From the NCBI GenBank assembly GCA_019638115.1, contig JAHBUK010000001.1, forward strand, positions 186,001-250,000: a stretch of DNA of 64,000 bases, read 5' to 3'. The notes under the pieces are model-generated. The model was not told the origin of the DNA. It did not search any database and saw only the letters and a program-made list of their open reading frames with translations. The position numbers and the translations under genes are program-made. Origin of the DNA: Flavobacteriales bacterium. Its GTDB lineage: Bacteria > Bacteroidota > Bacteroidia > Flavobacteriales_F > PHOS-HE28. The number at the start of each line of letters is the position of its first letter. Within the stretch, counting starts at the first letter, position 1. Shown here in pieces: positions 1 to 7,192 of this stretch.

Positions 1-112
1 CCGGGCATTCGGGACCGCACCCAAGTTGATCTTGAGAAATAGCGACTTCCCAATACCGATCACAACAAAATCGCGTTCACCTGCCTGGTGTATCCATCAT
101 CTTTGTTCAAGA

Positions 113-1597
113 ATGCGCTTGGTCATCCTGTTCTGCTCCATTCTATGCCTTTCCGCTATGCAGGGCCAGGATACTTGCGATGTATCCACCAGTATTACCC
201 CCGTTACGTGTCTGGGCGATAGCGATGGCTCCATTACCGTGAATACAGGCACTCCGAGCCTTTACTTCTTCACCTGGCTGCACGCCCCCACACTTATCAG
301 TGCCACTGCAAGTGGTTTGCTTGCTGACGAATACACGGTGATCGTTACTGACACAAATGACTGTTTGAGCGTTCTAACGGTGCTTGTGGAGACAAGCATT
401 CAACCTCCCTTGGGCACGATAACCACCACCAACATCAGTTGTGCCCCGAACAGTGATGGGTCCGTGAGCTTCACCCCGACCCCCGGTCCCTATACCTGGC
501 AATGGGTGGACGATCCCGGCTTGACCGACGCCACACGCACAGGGCTGGGCCCCGGCACTTACTCGGTGATCATCCAGGGCGGTGTATGTCCCTCATTCGT
601 ATCGGGTTTCTTGGACTACCCCAACATTGATATTCAGGGTGCGACCTCCTACTGCCCGGCCTCACCGCCCACGCTCTATGCAGCGCCGCTATGGGGCTTC
701 TCGCCACAAGTGCATGTGTGGAACACCGGCAACACCACCGCCGCCTTCAACGTGGTACCCGGCACTGCTGGGCTGGTGGAAGTGACCGCCACGGACACCA
801 CCATCGGATGCATAGTGGTTCAGAGCATCTTCCTCACCGTTCTGCCGAGCCCTACGGTCACCTTCACCGCACCGGATTCCGTTTGCGAGCGGGTGGATTT
901 CATCATGAACACACTAAGCTCCGATGCCGACTCGATCATTTGGCGCTGGGGCACTTCGGGCATCAGCAACGAGACCGACCCCGTTGCCAACCTGGCCGCA
1001 CCATTCTGGCAACCCGTTTCCCTGCAGGGCTTCGATGCCTTTGGATGCGGCAACCAACCAGTGACCGACAGCATTTATGTGCGCCCCAGACTGAAGGCCG
1101 ACTTCACCGCGGAGCAGATACCCTGCACCACCCTGGTGGCCCTCAACTTCCGCAGCATCGCCGATTCTTGTGCCTTCTTCATCGGCGACAGCCTGGTGCT
1201 GAGCGATTGTTCGCGCTACCTCGAATTCGACTTCAGAGAATACGAGGAGTACGAGCTCGTCTTCTACTCCACCCAGCCCAACCGTTGCGACGATACCCTG
1301 GCCGTCAACATCGAGGTGCGTTTCGAGCCCACCCTCTTCCTGCCCACCGCTTTCACACCAAATGGCGACGGCATCAACGATGAATGGCCCGGACCGGTGG
1401 ACATTCCCGACGACGGCTTCCTACTGAACGTGTTCGATCGCTGGGGAAGCCTGTTATGGAGCACTACCGACACGAACGCGAAATGGGACGGCTCATCGCT
1501 GCCGAACGACGTGTACGTCTATACCATGCAGATGCGCGACCCCTGCCAACCGCGGCGAGTTATCGCCAAGAACGGGACGCTGATGCTACTTCGGTAG
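113..1597 (+). CDS. Secreted protein with gliding-motility/T9SS C-terminal domain
   Basis: A 494-residue protein probably exported across both membranes and anchored or released by the type IX secretion system. ATG 113 is chosen because it puts a clean signal peptide (MRLVILFCSILCLSAMQGQ) at the N-terminus; the frame stays open to position 26 but that start would bury it. The middle is Thr/Pro/Gly-rich beta-type sequence with several Cys pairs, including SprB-like 'GxYxVxVTDxxxC' segments (about residues 70-95). The last 85 residues begin FLPTAFTPNGDGINDEW and continue with FDRWGSLLW and a WDG motif, the typical signature of the CHU_C/gliding-motility-associated C-terminal (type B) sorting domain. 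It stands alone, transcribed away from the next gene. Function beyond a cell-surface adhesin-like or structural role cannot be said. Confidence 0.85.
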   Translation: MRLVILFCSILCLSAMQGQDTCDVSTSITPVTCLGDSDGSITVNTGTPSLYFFTWLHAPTLISATASGLLADEYTVIVTDTNDCLSVLTVLVETSIQPPLGTITTTNISCAPNSDGSVSFTPTPGPYTWQWVDDPGLTDATRTGLGPGTYSVIIQGGVCPSFVSGFLDYPNIDIQGATSYCPASPPTLYAAPLWGFSPQVHVWNTGNTTAAFNVVPGTAGLVEVTATDTTIGCIVVQSIFLTVLPSPTVTFTAPDSVCERVDFIMNTLSSDADSIIWRWGTSGISNETDPVANLAAPFWQPVSLQGFDAFGCGNQPVTDSIYVRPRLKADFTAEQIPCTTLVALNFRSIADSCAFFIGDSLVLSDCSRYLEFDFREYEEYELVFYSTQPNRCDDTLAVNIEVRFEPTLFLPTAFTPNGDGINDEWPGPVDIPDDGFLLNVFDRWGSLLWSTTDTNAKWDGSSLPNDVYVYTMQMRDPCQPRRVIAKNGTLMLLR

Positions 1598-1795
1598 CTC
1601 GGGCCCTCGCAGTCCTTCGCCATGGGCACCTGGCATGTAAAAGGCCCCTGCTCGCACACATGCGTGGCACCTCATTTCCTGAACGTGAGCAGTGACGGTA
1701 ACACCAACCGCGCATGAATTGCTGTTGATGGCGACACTGCTGGGGGGGCAAGGAGCGACACTGCCGGTCATAAGCCGAAAGCCATCCCCGCCTGC

Positions 1796-2137
1796 TCAAG
1801 TCAATTCCTCCAACACCGAACTCCCGCTCGATCCATCGCCACTGGTCCAGCGCCACTCCTCGTGCAAGCGGATGCGCCCGTCTGGCAGCAGCTCAGGCGT
1901 TGAGCGGCACACGCCCGTCATCAGCTCGCCGCGCTCGTTCACCTGGTGGTAGCGCATATCCAAGCGGCCTTCGTCATCCACCAAGGCGATCAGCTGACCG
2001 CTGACGATGCGCCCTCCGGCATAGCTACACGTCACGATGCGGCCGGTCTGCTTGTAGTGGAACACCACTTCCGGGGAAACCTCGCCATTGGCACTGTTGC
2101 TCACAGGGACGAAGCGGCGGTCGTTGTAGTCGATCAT
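1796..2137 (-). CDS. Conserved small protein, sometimes labelled n-acetylglutamate synthase-like
   Basis: 113 residues, starting at ATG 2137. The sequence reads as a small all-beta protein: MIDYNDRRFVPV, then FHYKQTGRIVTCSYAGG and the conserved MRYHQVNERGELMTG and IRLHEEWRWTSGD blocks. I recognise this pattern from a widespread family of 110-120-residue proteins in Bacteroidota and Firmicutes that databases sometimes call n-acetylglutamate synthase; no acetyltransferase fold is visible here and I would not trust that name. It lies 111 bp downstream of the TonB-C-like gene on the same strand, so they may be co-transcribed, but nothing links their functions. Confidence 0.7.
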   Translation of the reverse strand: MIDYNDRRFVPVSNSANGEVSPEVVFHYKQTGRIVTCSYAGGRIVSGQLIALVDDEGRLDMRYHQVNERGELMTGVCRSTPELLPDGRIRLHEEWRWTSGDGSSGSSVLEELT

Positions 2138-2248
2138 GGGGTTTGGCCGATGGCGTGAAGGTCCGATATTCCAGCCAAATCAACGCTTGAGCGACACGGA
2201 ACAGCTTCACCGATGGGAGACCATCCGCGAGCAGGCTCCGACCAACGC

Positions 2249-3286
2249 TCAGCAGCCCACCCGCTCTATTGTCAACTGCCCGCCCAGTTGCCTGATCACG
2301 AACGGGATCTCCTCCAAAGTGCATCGCGGTTCGATCGTGAAGCGGTAAAACCCTGCCACCTCCAGGTCTTCCCGGGAGGTAACGGTCAAGCGCTGCTCGT
2401 ACCGCGTATCCACCCTCACCCAGTCCACCGGTCCGTGGACCAAGGGATGGTGATAGCCCCCTTCCATGGCAAGCGGGATCTCCTTCATCCCCTCCGCCAG
2501 AACGATATGCTCCTGGTCCTCGACCTCCACATGGAATTTCCCTTTGAGGTCACGGGTGCAGTTGGGCGATGCATAGTAGCTGCCGCCGTACAGATTCACA
2601 GTGGTGATGAGGGTGTAGGTGTTGTCACCGGCCTGCTCGAGGGTGAACGTCAGATCGTAGGGATGCTCCTGAGCGATCGTGGTGTCCGCCACCGGTAGTT
2701 GCCCCCTGCGTGCATCACGTGCCGGCACCTCCGGAGGTGGGGGACCGCAACCGGCTTGTACGACCCGGAACGCGAACTTCTGTTCCACCGCGCCACCATT
2801 TGCATCCTTCGCAGGGACCCAACGCGGTATCTCGGTGATCACCTGCACCAACCGCGCATCCAGCCCCGCATGGCCGGAGGTTCCCAACAAGGTCACATCG
2901 GTCGCCTCGCCGCCCTCGTTCAGCGTGAAATGCACCACCGGTGGTTTCAGCCATCCGATGCCGGGTTGGATCTGCGGGAGGATGCCGCCCTTGAGGTAGC
3001 TGACCAGGCTGTCACCTCCTCCAACGAACGCCGCATCCGTGGCAACGGCTTCGGTAAGCGAAGGAAGGGCCTCCACCACGTATGCCTTATCCGAGAAGAA
3101 CGCCACAGGATCCAGCCACGGTTCCTGTACGTAGGGAGCTCCTGGAAACTGGAATAGATCGAAGACCGGGACGCCCGCCTTCGCTTGTGCGCCACATCCT
3201 TGGTGAGCGTCCCTGAGGGAACCAATGGACACACCAGCTGCCACTACCAGGAGAGTCGCGCCGCCGAACATTGTCGTTGCTTTCAT
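2249..3286 (-). CDS. Exported protein with TonB C-terminal-like domain
   Basis: 345 residues. The N-terminus has a hydrophobic stretch (TLLVVAAGVSIGS) that can act as a signal peptide or anchor. Residues about 90-175 match the TonB_C pattern common in Bacteroidota: GGGDSLVSYLKGGILPQ, then VVHFTLNEGGEATDVTLLGTSGHAGLDARLVQVI, then IPRWVPAKDANGGAVEQKFAFRV in family terms. After a Pro-rich linker (CGPPPPEVPAR) a second domain of about 140 residues is unknown to me. It is divergent from a membrane-bound winged-helix regulator, with about 130 bp between the two starts and four phased repeats in that gap, which suggests it is regulated by that neighbour. A classical energy-transducer role is unlikely because the TonB-like domain is not at the C-terminus and no ExbB/ExbD genes are near. 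Confidence 0.65.
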   Translation of the reverse strand: MKATTMFGGATLLVVAAGVSIGSLRDAHQGCGAQAKAGVPVFDLFQFPGAPYVQEPWLDPVAFFSDKAYVVEALPSLTEAVATDAAFVGGGDSLVSYLKGGILPQIQPGIGWLKPPVVHFTLNEGGEATDVTLLGTSGHAGLDARLVQVITEIPRWVPAKDANGGAVEQKFAFRVVQAGCGPPPPEVPARDARRGQLPVADTTIAQEHPYDLTFTLEQAGDNTYTLITTVNLYGGSYYASPNCTRDLKGKFHVEVEDQEHIVLAEGMKEIPLAMEGGYHHPLVHGPVDWVRVDTRYEQRLTVTSREDLEVAGFYRFTIEPRCTLEEIPFVIRQLGGQLTIERVGC

Positions 3287-3349
3287 GACCTTGGGGTTGA
3301 GGGTTTCGCCAAAGGTGCAGCGCGTGTTCTCCGGCCTTGTTCAACGCCG

Positions 3350-3390
3350 TGTAAATTAGTGCAAACACAGTGTAATTCATTCAAATGCAA
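3350..3390. promoter_or_regulatory. Helically phased direct repeats, candidate operator
   Basis: In the gap between the divergent TonB-C-like and winged-helix genes, four related boxes follow each other every 10-11 bp: TGTAAATTA (3350), TGCAAACAC (3360), TGTAATTCA (3371) and TTCAAATGC (about 3380). OmpR/PhoB-type winged helices normally bind tandem direct repeats with that spacing, so this is a plausible autoregulatory site. Inference only. Confidence 0.4.
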
Positions 3391-3403
3391 GGGGTTGACA
3401 CGG

Positions 3404-3411
3404 TAGCTTTG
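3404..3411 (+). promoter_or_regulatory. Bacteroidota -7 element (TAGCTTTG), implies leaderless start
   Basis: TAGCTTTG fits TAnnTTTG and ends four bases before ATG 3416. Its TAG is itself an in-frame stop, so the coding start cannot lie upstream. No good TTG -33 element is visible at the usual distance. Confidence 0.35.
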
Positions 3412-3415
3412 CCGC

Positions 3416-4321
3416 ATGTACCGATGGTCCGCGCCCCTGCTTTTCGTCACCTTGCTTACCCCCAACCCGAGCTCCGCGGAGCTCGGAGATCGGTCGATCG
3501 ACCAGGAGCGACAGGAGCAAGTGGCCATGCGCTTGATCGGTCATCAGGTGCTGCTGGCCGCAGGTGACTCCTCCTCCCTGGTGCTCCCCGTGGAGCGCGC
3601 TGGCGATCGCTACCGGATCCGCTTCGCGCAGGACTTCGGCTTCGATCCGAGCCTGATGACCGCGACGGTGGACAGCGTGGTGCGCAGCACAGGGATCGCG
3701 TCGCGCTACTTGGTGGAATTCGTCTCCTGCGACTCGGACCTGGTGGTACACAGTTGGCAGGCAGCGCTGATCCCTGAGCAAGCCATGATGCCGTGCATCG
3801 GGCGGGAACAGCCGGTGGCCTGCTACGAGCTTTGGTTCACCATCCTGGAGCGCGACGCCGCAGCCTTCGCCGGAACCCAGCGCGTGGAAGAAACCGAGCT
3901 GACCGGCTCCGGCAAAGATCAGGGCCTCAGCTGGCTGCTCCTGATCACCGGTTTGCTCGTGCTGGTGGGTGTTGCACTGGTGCTGCGAAAGAAACAGCGC
4001 CCAACCGCCCCTACAGAAGACCCCAACCTCATCCGCATCGGCGAATTCCTGTTCAACCCGCGCAACATGGAGCTCGCCTTCAAGAACGAGCGGGTGCGCC
4101 TCACCAGCAAGGAGGCCGACCTGCTCCAGCTGCTTGCCGCATCCCTCAACGACACAGTAGGCCGGGAGACCATCCTGACCACCGTGTGGGGCGACGAGGG
4201 CGACTACGTGGGCCGCACGCTTGACGTGTTCGTTTCCAAGCTGCGCAAGAAGCTGGAGGCCGATGCCAACGTGCGCATCGTGAACATCCGTGGCGTGGGC
4301 TATCGACTAGTGGTGGAGTGA
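3416..4321 (+). CDS. Membrane-anchored winged-helix regulator with periplasmic sensor region
   Basis: 301 residues in the order signal peptide (about 1-20), periplasmic region of about 145 residues with a few Cys, one transmembrane helix (WLLLITGLLVLVGVALVL, about 171-188) followed by RKKQR, then a C-terminal OmpR/PhoB-type winged-helix DNA-binding domain (about 205-300). The DNA-binding part is clear: FNPRNMEL, RLTSKEADLLQLL, VWGDEGDYVGRTLDVFVSKLRKKL and NIRGVGYRLV. This is the reverse of ToxR/CadC, whose winged helix is N-terminal. The start is fixed by a TAG stop four codons upstream. No histidine kinase or receiver domain is present, so it is a one-component system that probably senses an envelope signal and acts on itself and the divergent gene. 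Confidence 0.85.
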   Translation: MYRWSAPLLFVTLLTPNPSSAELGDRSIDQERQEQVAMRLIGHQVLLAAGDSSSLVLPVERAGDRYRIRFAQDFGFDPSLMTATVDSVVRSTGIASRYLVEFVSCDSDLVVHSWQAALIPEQAMMPCIGREQPVACYELWFTILERDAAAFAGTQRVEETELTGSGKDQGLSWLLLITGLLVLVGVALVLRKKQRPTAPTEDPNLIRIGEFLFNPRNMELAFKNERVRLTSKEADLLQLLAASLNDTVGRETILTTVWGDEGDYVGRTLDVFVSKLRKKLEADANVRIVNIRGVGYRLVVE

Positions 4322-4375
4322 GGGTGCGGGGTGTTCGGCAAAGGCCTACGAATAACAGGGTCGCCAACTGAAGTG

Positions 4376-4425
4376 CAGTGGACAGACCCGGCTGAGGTTC
4401 GGGTGGACGCTCAGCGGTGGTTCAA
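4376..4425. repeat. Dispersed intergenic repeat, copy 1
   Basis: Contains GGACAGACCCGGCTGAGGTT and a GGGTGGAC...GCGGTGGT tail. It matches the copy at 7799-7858 over most of its length. Confidence 0.6.
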
Positions 4426-4508
4426 ACGCTTGCGGGGCGCAGGATCCCCGCCATCGCTTCGCCAAGCCTCGCGAGCCTGGGAGACCTGCGGGGGGCTATC
4501 GTGGGGGT

Positions 4509-4545
4509 GCACCCTGCATTGAGATAGGCTCCGAACACATGGGGG
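4509..4545. repeat. Dispersed intergenic repeat, variant form
   Basis: Reads GCACCCTGC, GAGATAGGCT and ACATGGGG in the same order and spacing as the copy at 8462-8505 (GCACCCTGC, GGGACAGGCT, AGATGGGG). Confidence 0.45.
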
Positions 4546-4576
4546 CTTATCCCACGGAACACCGACCTTCGTTCCC

Positions 4577-5461
4577 ATGCCACGGCTCCTGACCCGCGTT
4601 CTCGCAGCAACCTTGCTCAGCGTGCTCATGACGGGCTGCCGGAAGGAGACCGCGCAACCCGCGCCTCCTGCCGGGAACAACGGCACGGGGAATGGCGGCG
4701 CATACACCATCACGCGCACCATCGGCACCGACAGCGTAAGCGTGGAAGCCATCATCGACAAGCCTGCGAACGACACGCTCGATGTGCTGCTCCTCTTCCA
4801 CGGCACAGTGGCGTACGACAGCTTGATCCTCGGGGCCGCACAGAACACGCTGGACGGCTTCGCAGCCATTCTGGACCGCGAGGACATGTTGCTCGTGAGC
4901 GTGGCTTATCCGGAGGAAGGACTGCTGTTGGGCGACAACATCCGCCATGCGGAAGCCGCGCTGCTCTGGGTGCGCGATCATTCGGAACAGCAGCTGGGCA
5001 TTCGCGTGAACAAGATCTTCCTCGCGGGCCATTCGCAAGGCGGCTACCTGGTCACTCGGCTGAACACCATGCATGCGGTGGACGGCGTGATCGCCAATGC
5101 CCCCGGACCACTGAACCTGGTATTCCGCTGCGGACTGGAGGAGAACGGCCAATTGCCGCCCGGTATCGTGTGCGGTCTACTGCAACAGACCTACGGCACC
5201 ACCCAGGCCGACCCCGATGCGTACATGCAGCGCTCGCTGCTCCACTTCACCAGTGGGCATCGATCGGATATCCTCTTCGTGCAGGGCCTGGACGATTCGC
5301 CGATCCAGATGTACTCCTGGCCCACTTTCCGAGGGCAACTGGAAGCCTGCAGCGATTGCCAACAACGCAACTTTTTGGAGATCCAAGGCCTCGGGCATCA
5401 AGCGCTGTTCAACAGCCTTGCGGCGAAGCAGGCCTTCAACGATTTCATCGAGCAGCATTGA
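4577..5461 (+). CDS. Alpha/beta-hydrolase lipoprotein
   Basis: 294 residues. The N-terminus MPRLLTRVLAATLLSVLMTGC ends in a lipobox (LMTGC), so it should be a lipidated envelope protein. The alpha/beta-hydrolase core is visible: LLLFHGTV (oxyanion region), the nucleophile elbow GHSQG with Ser about 153, an acid candidate in VQGLDDSP and the catalytic His in GLGHQALF near the C-terminus. The length and the GHSQG elbow resemble prolyl-oligopeptidase or esterase-like dienelactone hydrolase relatives. Substrate unknown. It is a single gene flanked on both sides by copies of the dispersed repeat, which marks the edge of the accessory region. Confidence 0.75.
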   Translation: MPRLLTRVLAATLLSVLMTGCRKETAQPAPPAGNNGTGNGGAYTITRTIGTDSVSVEAIIDKPANDTLDVLLLFHGTVAYDSLILGAAQNTLDGFAAILDREDMLLVSVAYPEEGLLLGDNIRHAEAALLWVRDHSEQQLGIRVNKIFLAGHSQGGYLVTRLNTMHAVDGVIANAPGPLNLVFRCGLEENGQLPPGIVCGLLQQTYGTTQADPDAYMQRSLLHFTSGHRSDILFVQGLDDSPIQMYSWPTFRGQLEACSDCQQRNFLEIQGLGHQALFNSLAAKQAFNDFIEQH

Positions 5462-5466
5462 ACGGA

Positions 5467-5507
5467 AGACCCGCTTGGCTTGGGTGGGTACCCTGCGGCG
5501 GTTAAGG
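5467..5507. repeat. Dispersed intergenic repeat, partial copy
   Basis: GGGTGGGTACCCTGCGGCGG followed by TTAAGG matches the tail of the 7799-7887 element, immediately downstream of the lipoprotein hydrolase gene. Confidence 0.5.
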
Positions 5508-5558
5508 ACTCGCCGTAGGCCTTGGCGACAAGGCACGATGCGGCTAGCGCGCTGTTGT

Positions 5559-6659
5559 TCATTCGCTCAACTCCCGTTCGATGTCCTTCACGCTCGGCAG
5601 TGCGCCGCGCAAGTTCTTCGGCAACGTTGCCACCAAGCGTGTGCGCCATTCGGCCACTCCGATGGGCTTGGCCACGTCGCGCAACGCATATTCCACCACC
5701 AGCTTGTCGTTGTCCTTGCAGAGCAGCAGGCCGATGGAAGGTTTGTCGTCCGGATGGCGCATCTGTGCATCCACGGCGGTGAGGTAGAAGTTCATCTTAC
5801 CCGCATGCTCCGGCTCGAAGGCCTCCATCTTCAGGTCCACCACCACATAGCAGCGAAGCTTCAGGTGGTAGAAGAGCAGGTCTACTTTGTACTCCTTCCG
5901 ACCCACTTTAAGCACCACCTGCCTGCCTACGAAAGCGAAGCCAGTGCCCAATTCGAGCAGCACTTTCTGGATATGGTCCACCAGCGCCTGCTCCAGGTCG
6001 CGCTCGCGCATGTCGGCGGCGATCCCGAGGAACTCGAAGGTGTAGGGGTCCTTCAACGTTTGCTGCGCCAGGTCGGAGCGGTCGGCAGGGAGCGTGCGCT
6101 TGAAGTTGGTGATGGCCTTGCCCTGTCTGCGGTGCGCATGCGTGGCGATCTGTACGTCCAGCACCGCCCTACTCCAGCCGTTGGTGATGGTGGCCTGCGC
6201 GTACCACAGGCGGTGTTCAGGCTTCTTTACCCGTGACAAGAGCAACACGTTGTGGCCCCACGGAATTTGTCCAACAAGCTGTTGGACAATTAAGGAGTTC
6301 GGGTATGCCTCGGCGAACGCACGCATGTAGAGCATGTTAGAGCGGGAGAAACCGCCCATGTCCGGGAACTCCTTGTGCAGGTCTCTCGCCAGCCGTTCCA
6401 CCACCTTGCTGCCCCAGCCTTCCTTGTCCTGGCGTTCGATGATCTCCTTTCCGATGTGCCAGTAGAGCAGGACCAGTTCGTGATTGACGGCAAGAGCAGC
6501 GCGCAGCTGGGCTGCACTGATCCGCTCCTTCAACGCGGCAAGCAGCTCAGCGTAACCCTTCGGCATCACCACTATGGCTTTCGTGCGTGCCGTGGCTATA
6601 GGCTTTGGTCGCTTCACAACCTTCACGCTCGTGCGGGATGAAGACTTCTTCTTCGGCAT
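5559..6659 (-). CDS. DUF1016/YhcG-family PD-(D/E)XK nuclease
   Basis: 366 residues. The N-terminal half is the DUF1016 N domain (LLYWHIGKEIIERQ, RSNMLYMRAFAEAYP, QIPWGHNVLLLSRV) and the C-terminal half is a PD-(D/E)XK nuclease domain: FAFVGRQVVLKVG, YKVDLLFYHLKLRCYVVVDLK (the D...xDxK-type core), then MNFYLTAVD and PSIGLLLC. Family members are common in accessory regions and near defence genes, but their role is not settled. The Lys/Arg-rich first 30 residues are unusual; Met32 (6566) is an alternative start. A palindrome lies inside the gene at the codons for VQQLVGQI, and three near-copies form an array 97 bp upstream of the start. It is flanked by dispersed repeats. Confidence 0.9.
   Translation of the reverse strand: MPKKKSSSRTSVKVVKRPKPIATARTKAIVVMPKGYAELLAALKERISAAQLRAALAVNHELVLLYWHIGKEIIERQDKEGWGSKVVERLARDLHKEFPDMGGFSRSNMLYMRAFAEAYPNSLIVQQLVGQIPWGHNVLLLSRVKKPEHRLWYAQATITNGWSRAVLDVQIATHAHRRQGKAITNFKRTLPADRSDLAQQTLKDPYTFEFLGIAADMRERDLEQALVDHIQKVLLELGTGFAFVGRQVVLKVGRKEYKVDLLFYHLKLRCYVVVDLKMEAFEPEHAGKMNFYLTAVDAQMRHPDDKPSIGLLLCKDNDKLVVEYALRDVAKPIGVAEWRTRLVATLPKNLRGALPSVKDIERELSE
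6267..6289. repeat. Palindrome P1 inside the DUF1016 gene
   Basis: Perfect 10-bp arms TTGTCCAACA / TGTTGGACAA with spacer AGC. It encodes part of the conserved NSLIVQQLVGQIPW motif on the minus strand and matches the arms of the array unit at 6851-6879. Confidence 0.9.
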
Positions 6660-6756
6660 GATCCGAAGGTAACCATCGACCTTGTTCTGCGGCTTGCCCG
6701 AACCGCCGCGCCAGCTTTAGCCCTTTACCAGCAAGACTTACACGAGAACGGCCGAC

Positions 6757-6785
6757 CAATTTTGCAACAAGCTGTTGCAAAATTG
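6757..6785. repeat. Palindrome array unit P2
   Basis: Perfect 13-bp arms CAATTTTGCAACA / TGTTGCAAAATTG with spacer AGC. Centre 6771. First of three units spaced exactly 47 bp. Confidence 0.95.
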
Positions 6786-6803
6786 AAGCGACCGATCATG
6801 GCT

Positions 6804-6832
6804 CAATTGTGCAACAGCTTGTTGCACAATTG
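6804..6832. repeat. Palindrome array unit P3
   Basis: Perfect 13-bp arms CAATTGTGCAACA / TGTTGCACAATTG with spacer GCT, that is, the P2 spacer in the opposite orientation. Centre 6818. Confidence 0.95.
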
Positions 6833-6850
6833 CGACCACCGACCAAAGAC

Positions 6851-6879
6851 CAATTGTCCAACACGCTGTTGGACGATTG
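6851..6879. repeat. Palindrome array unit P4
   Basis: Arms CAATTGTCCAACA / TGTTGGACGATTG with one mismatch and spacer CGC. Centre 6865. The TCC/GGA arm change relative to P3 (TGC/GCA) is compensatory. Confidence 0.9.
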
Positions 6880-7073
6880 AGCATCATAGCACGGCAAGGT
6901 CTGGTGAAGATGGTGTGGTGATGACGGCACCCACCCGAGCGCGAGCCGAAGCTACACGCGGCAGGCAGGTCTGCCTACCGCAGGTAAACCCGCAAAGGCG
7001 GAACGAGGACGCTGCGTAAGGGGTTGATGGGAGTGTGCAAGCGAAAGCCCGAAGAAGAGGACGGGGCAGAGCC

Positions 7074-7096
7074 GCTCAAGAGCAGCGGACAGAGGC
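7074..7096. repeat. Dispersed intergenic repeat, head only
   Basis: GCTCAAGAGCAGCGGACAGA, identical to the first 20 bases of the copy starting at 7799. Confidence 0.7.
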
Positions 7097-7112
7097 TTGG
7101 TTCGAACAGCAG

Positions 7113-7143
7113 ATCTTGAGGTCACAGTTCGTGACATCAAGAT
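7113..7143. repeat. Palindrome Q1 upstream of ORF6N gene
   Basis: 13-bp arms ATCTTGAGGTCAC / GTGACATCAAGAT with one mismatch and spacer AGTTC. The core matches the palindrome inside the gene at 7396-7422. Confidence 0.85.
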
Positions 7144-7150
7144 CCTGCGG

Positions 7151-7181
7151 AATTGGAGGTGCACTTCTGGCACCTCCAATT
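7151..7181. repeat. Palindrome Q2 upstream of ORF6N gene
   Basis: Perfect 12-bp arms AATTGGAGGTGC / GCACCTCCAATT with a 7-nt spacer (ACTTCTG), ending 11 bp before ATG 7193. A TACTTTG promoter-like box follows at once. Confidence 0.9.
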
Positions 7182-7192
7182 ACTTTGGTGCC

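Larger units (their letters stand above)
6660..7192. other. 533-bp non-coding region with palindrome clusters
   Basis: Between the divergent DUF1016 and ORF6N genes. It contains palindromes P2-P4 (6757-6879), a dispersed-repeat head (7074-7096) and palindromes Q1 and Q2 (7113-7181). Short open frames across it have no recognisable protein character. The stretch 6881-7073 holds nothing I can name beyond GC-rich low-information sequence. Confidence 0.7.

Noticed and set aside
6757-6879. CRISPR-like array because of even spacing
   Set aside because: The repeats are not identical, gaps are 18 bp, there are only three units and no cas genes; each unit is a palindrome with compensatory changes.
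6762-7019. Small plus-strand ORF across the palindromes
   Set aside because: Composition follows the palindromes and GC-rich spacer, with no codon-usage or domain support.
7097-7192. Upstream extension of the ORF6N protein
   Set aside because: It is translated from the palindromes Q1/Q2 and does not resemble the family; the ORF6N domain begins properly at Met 7193.
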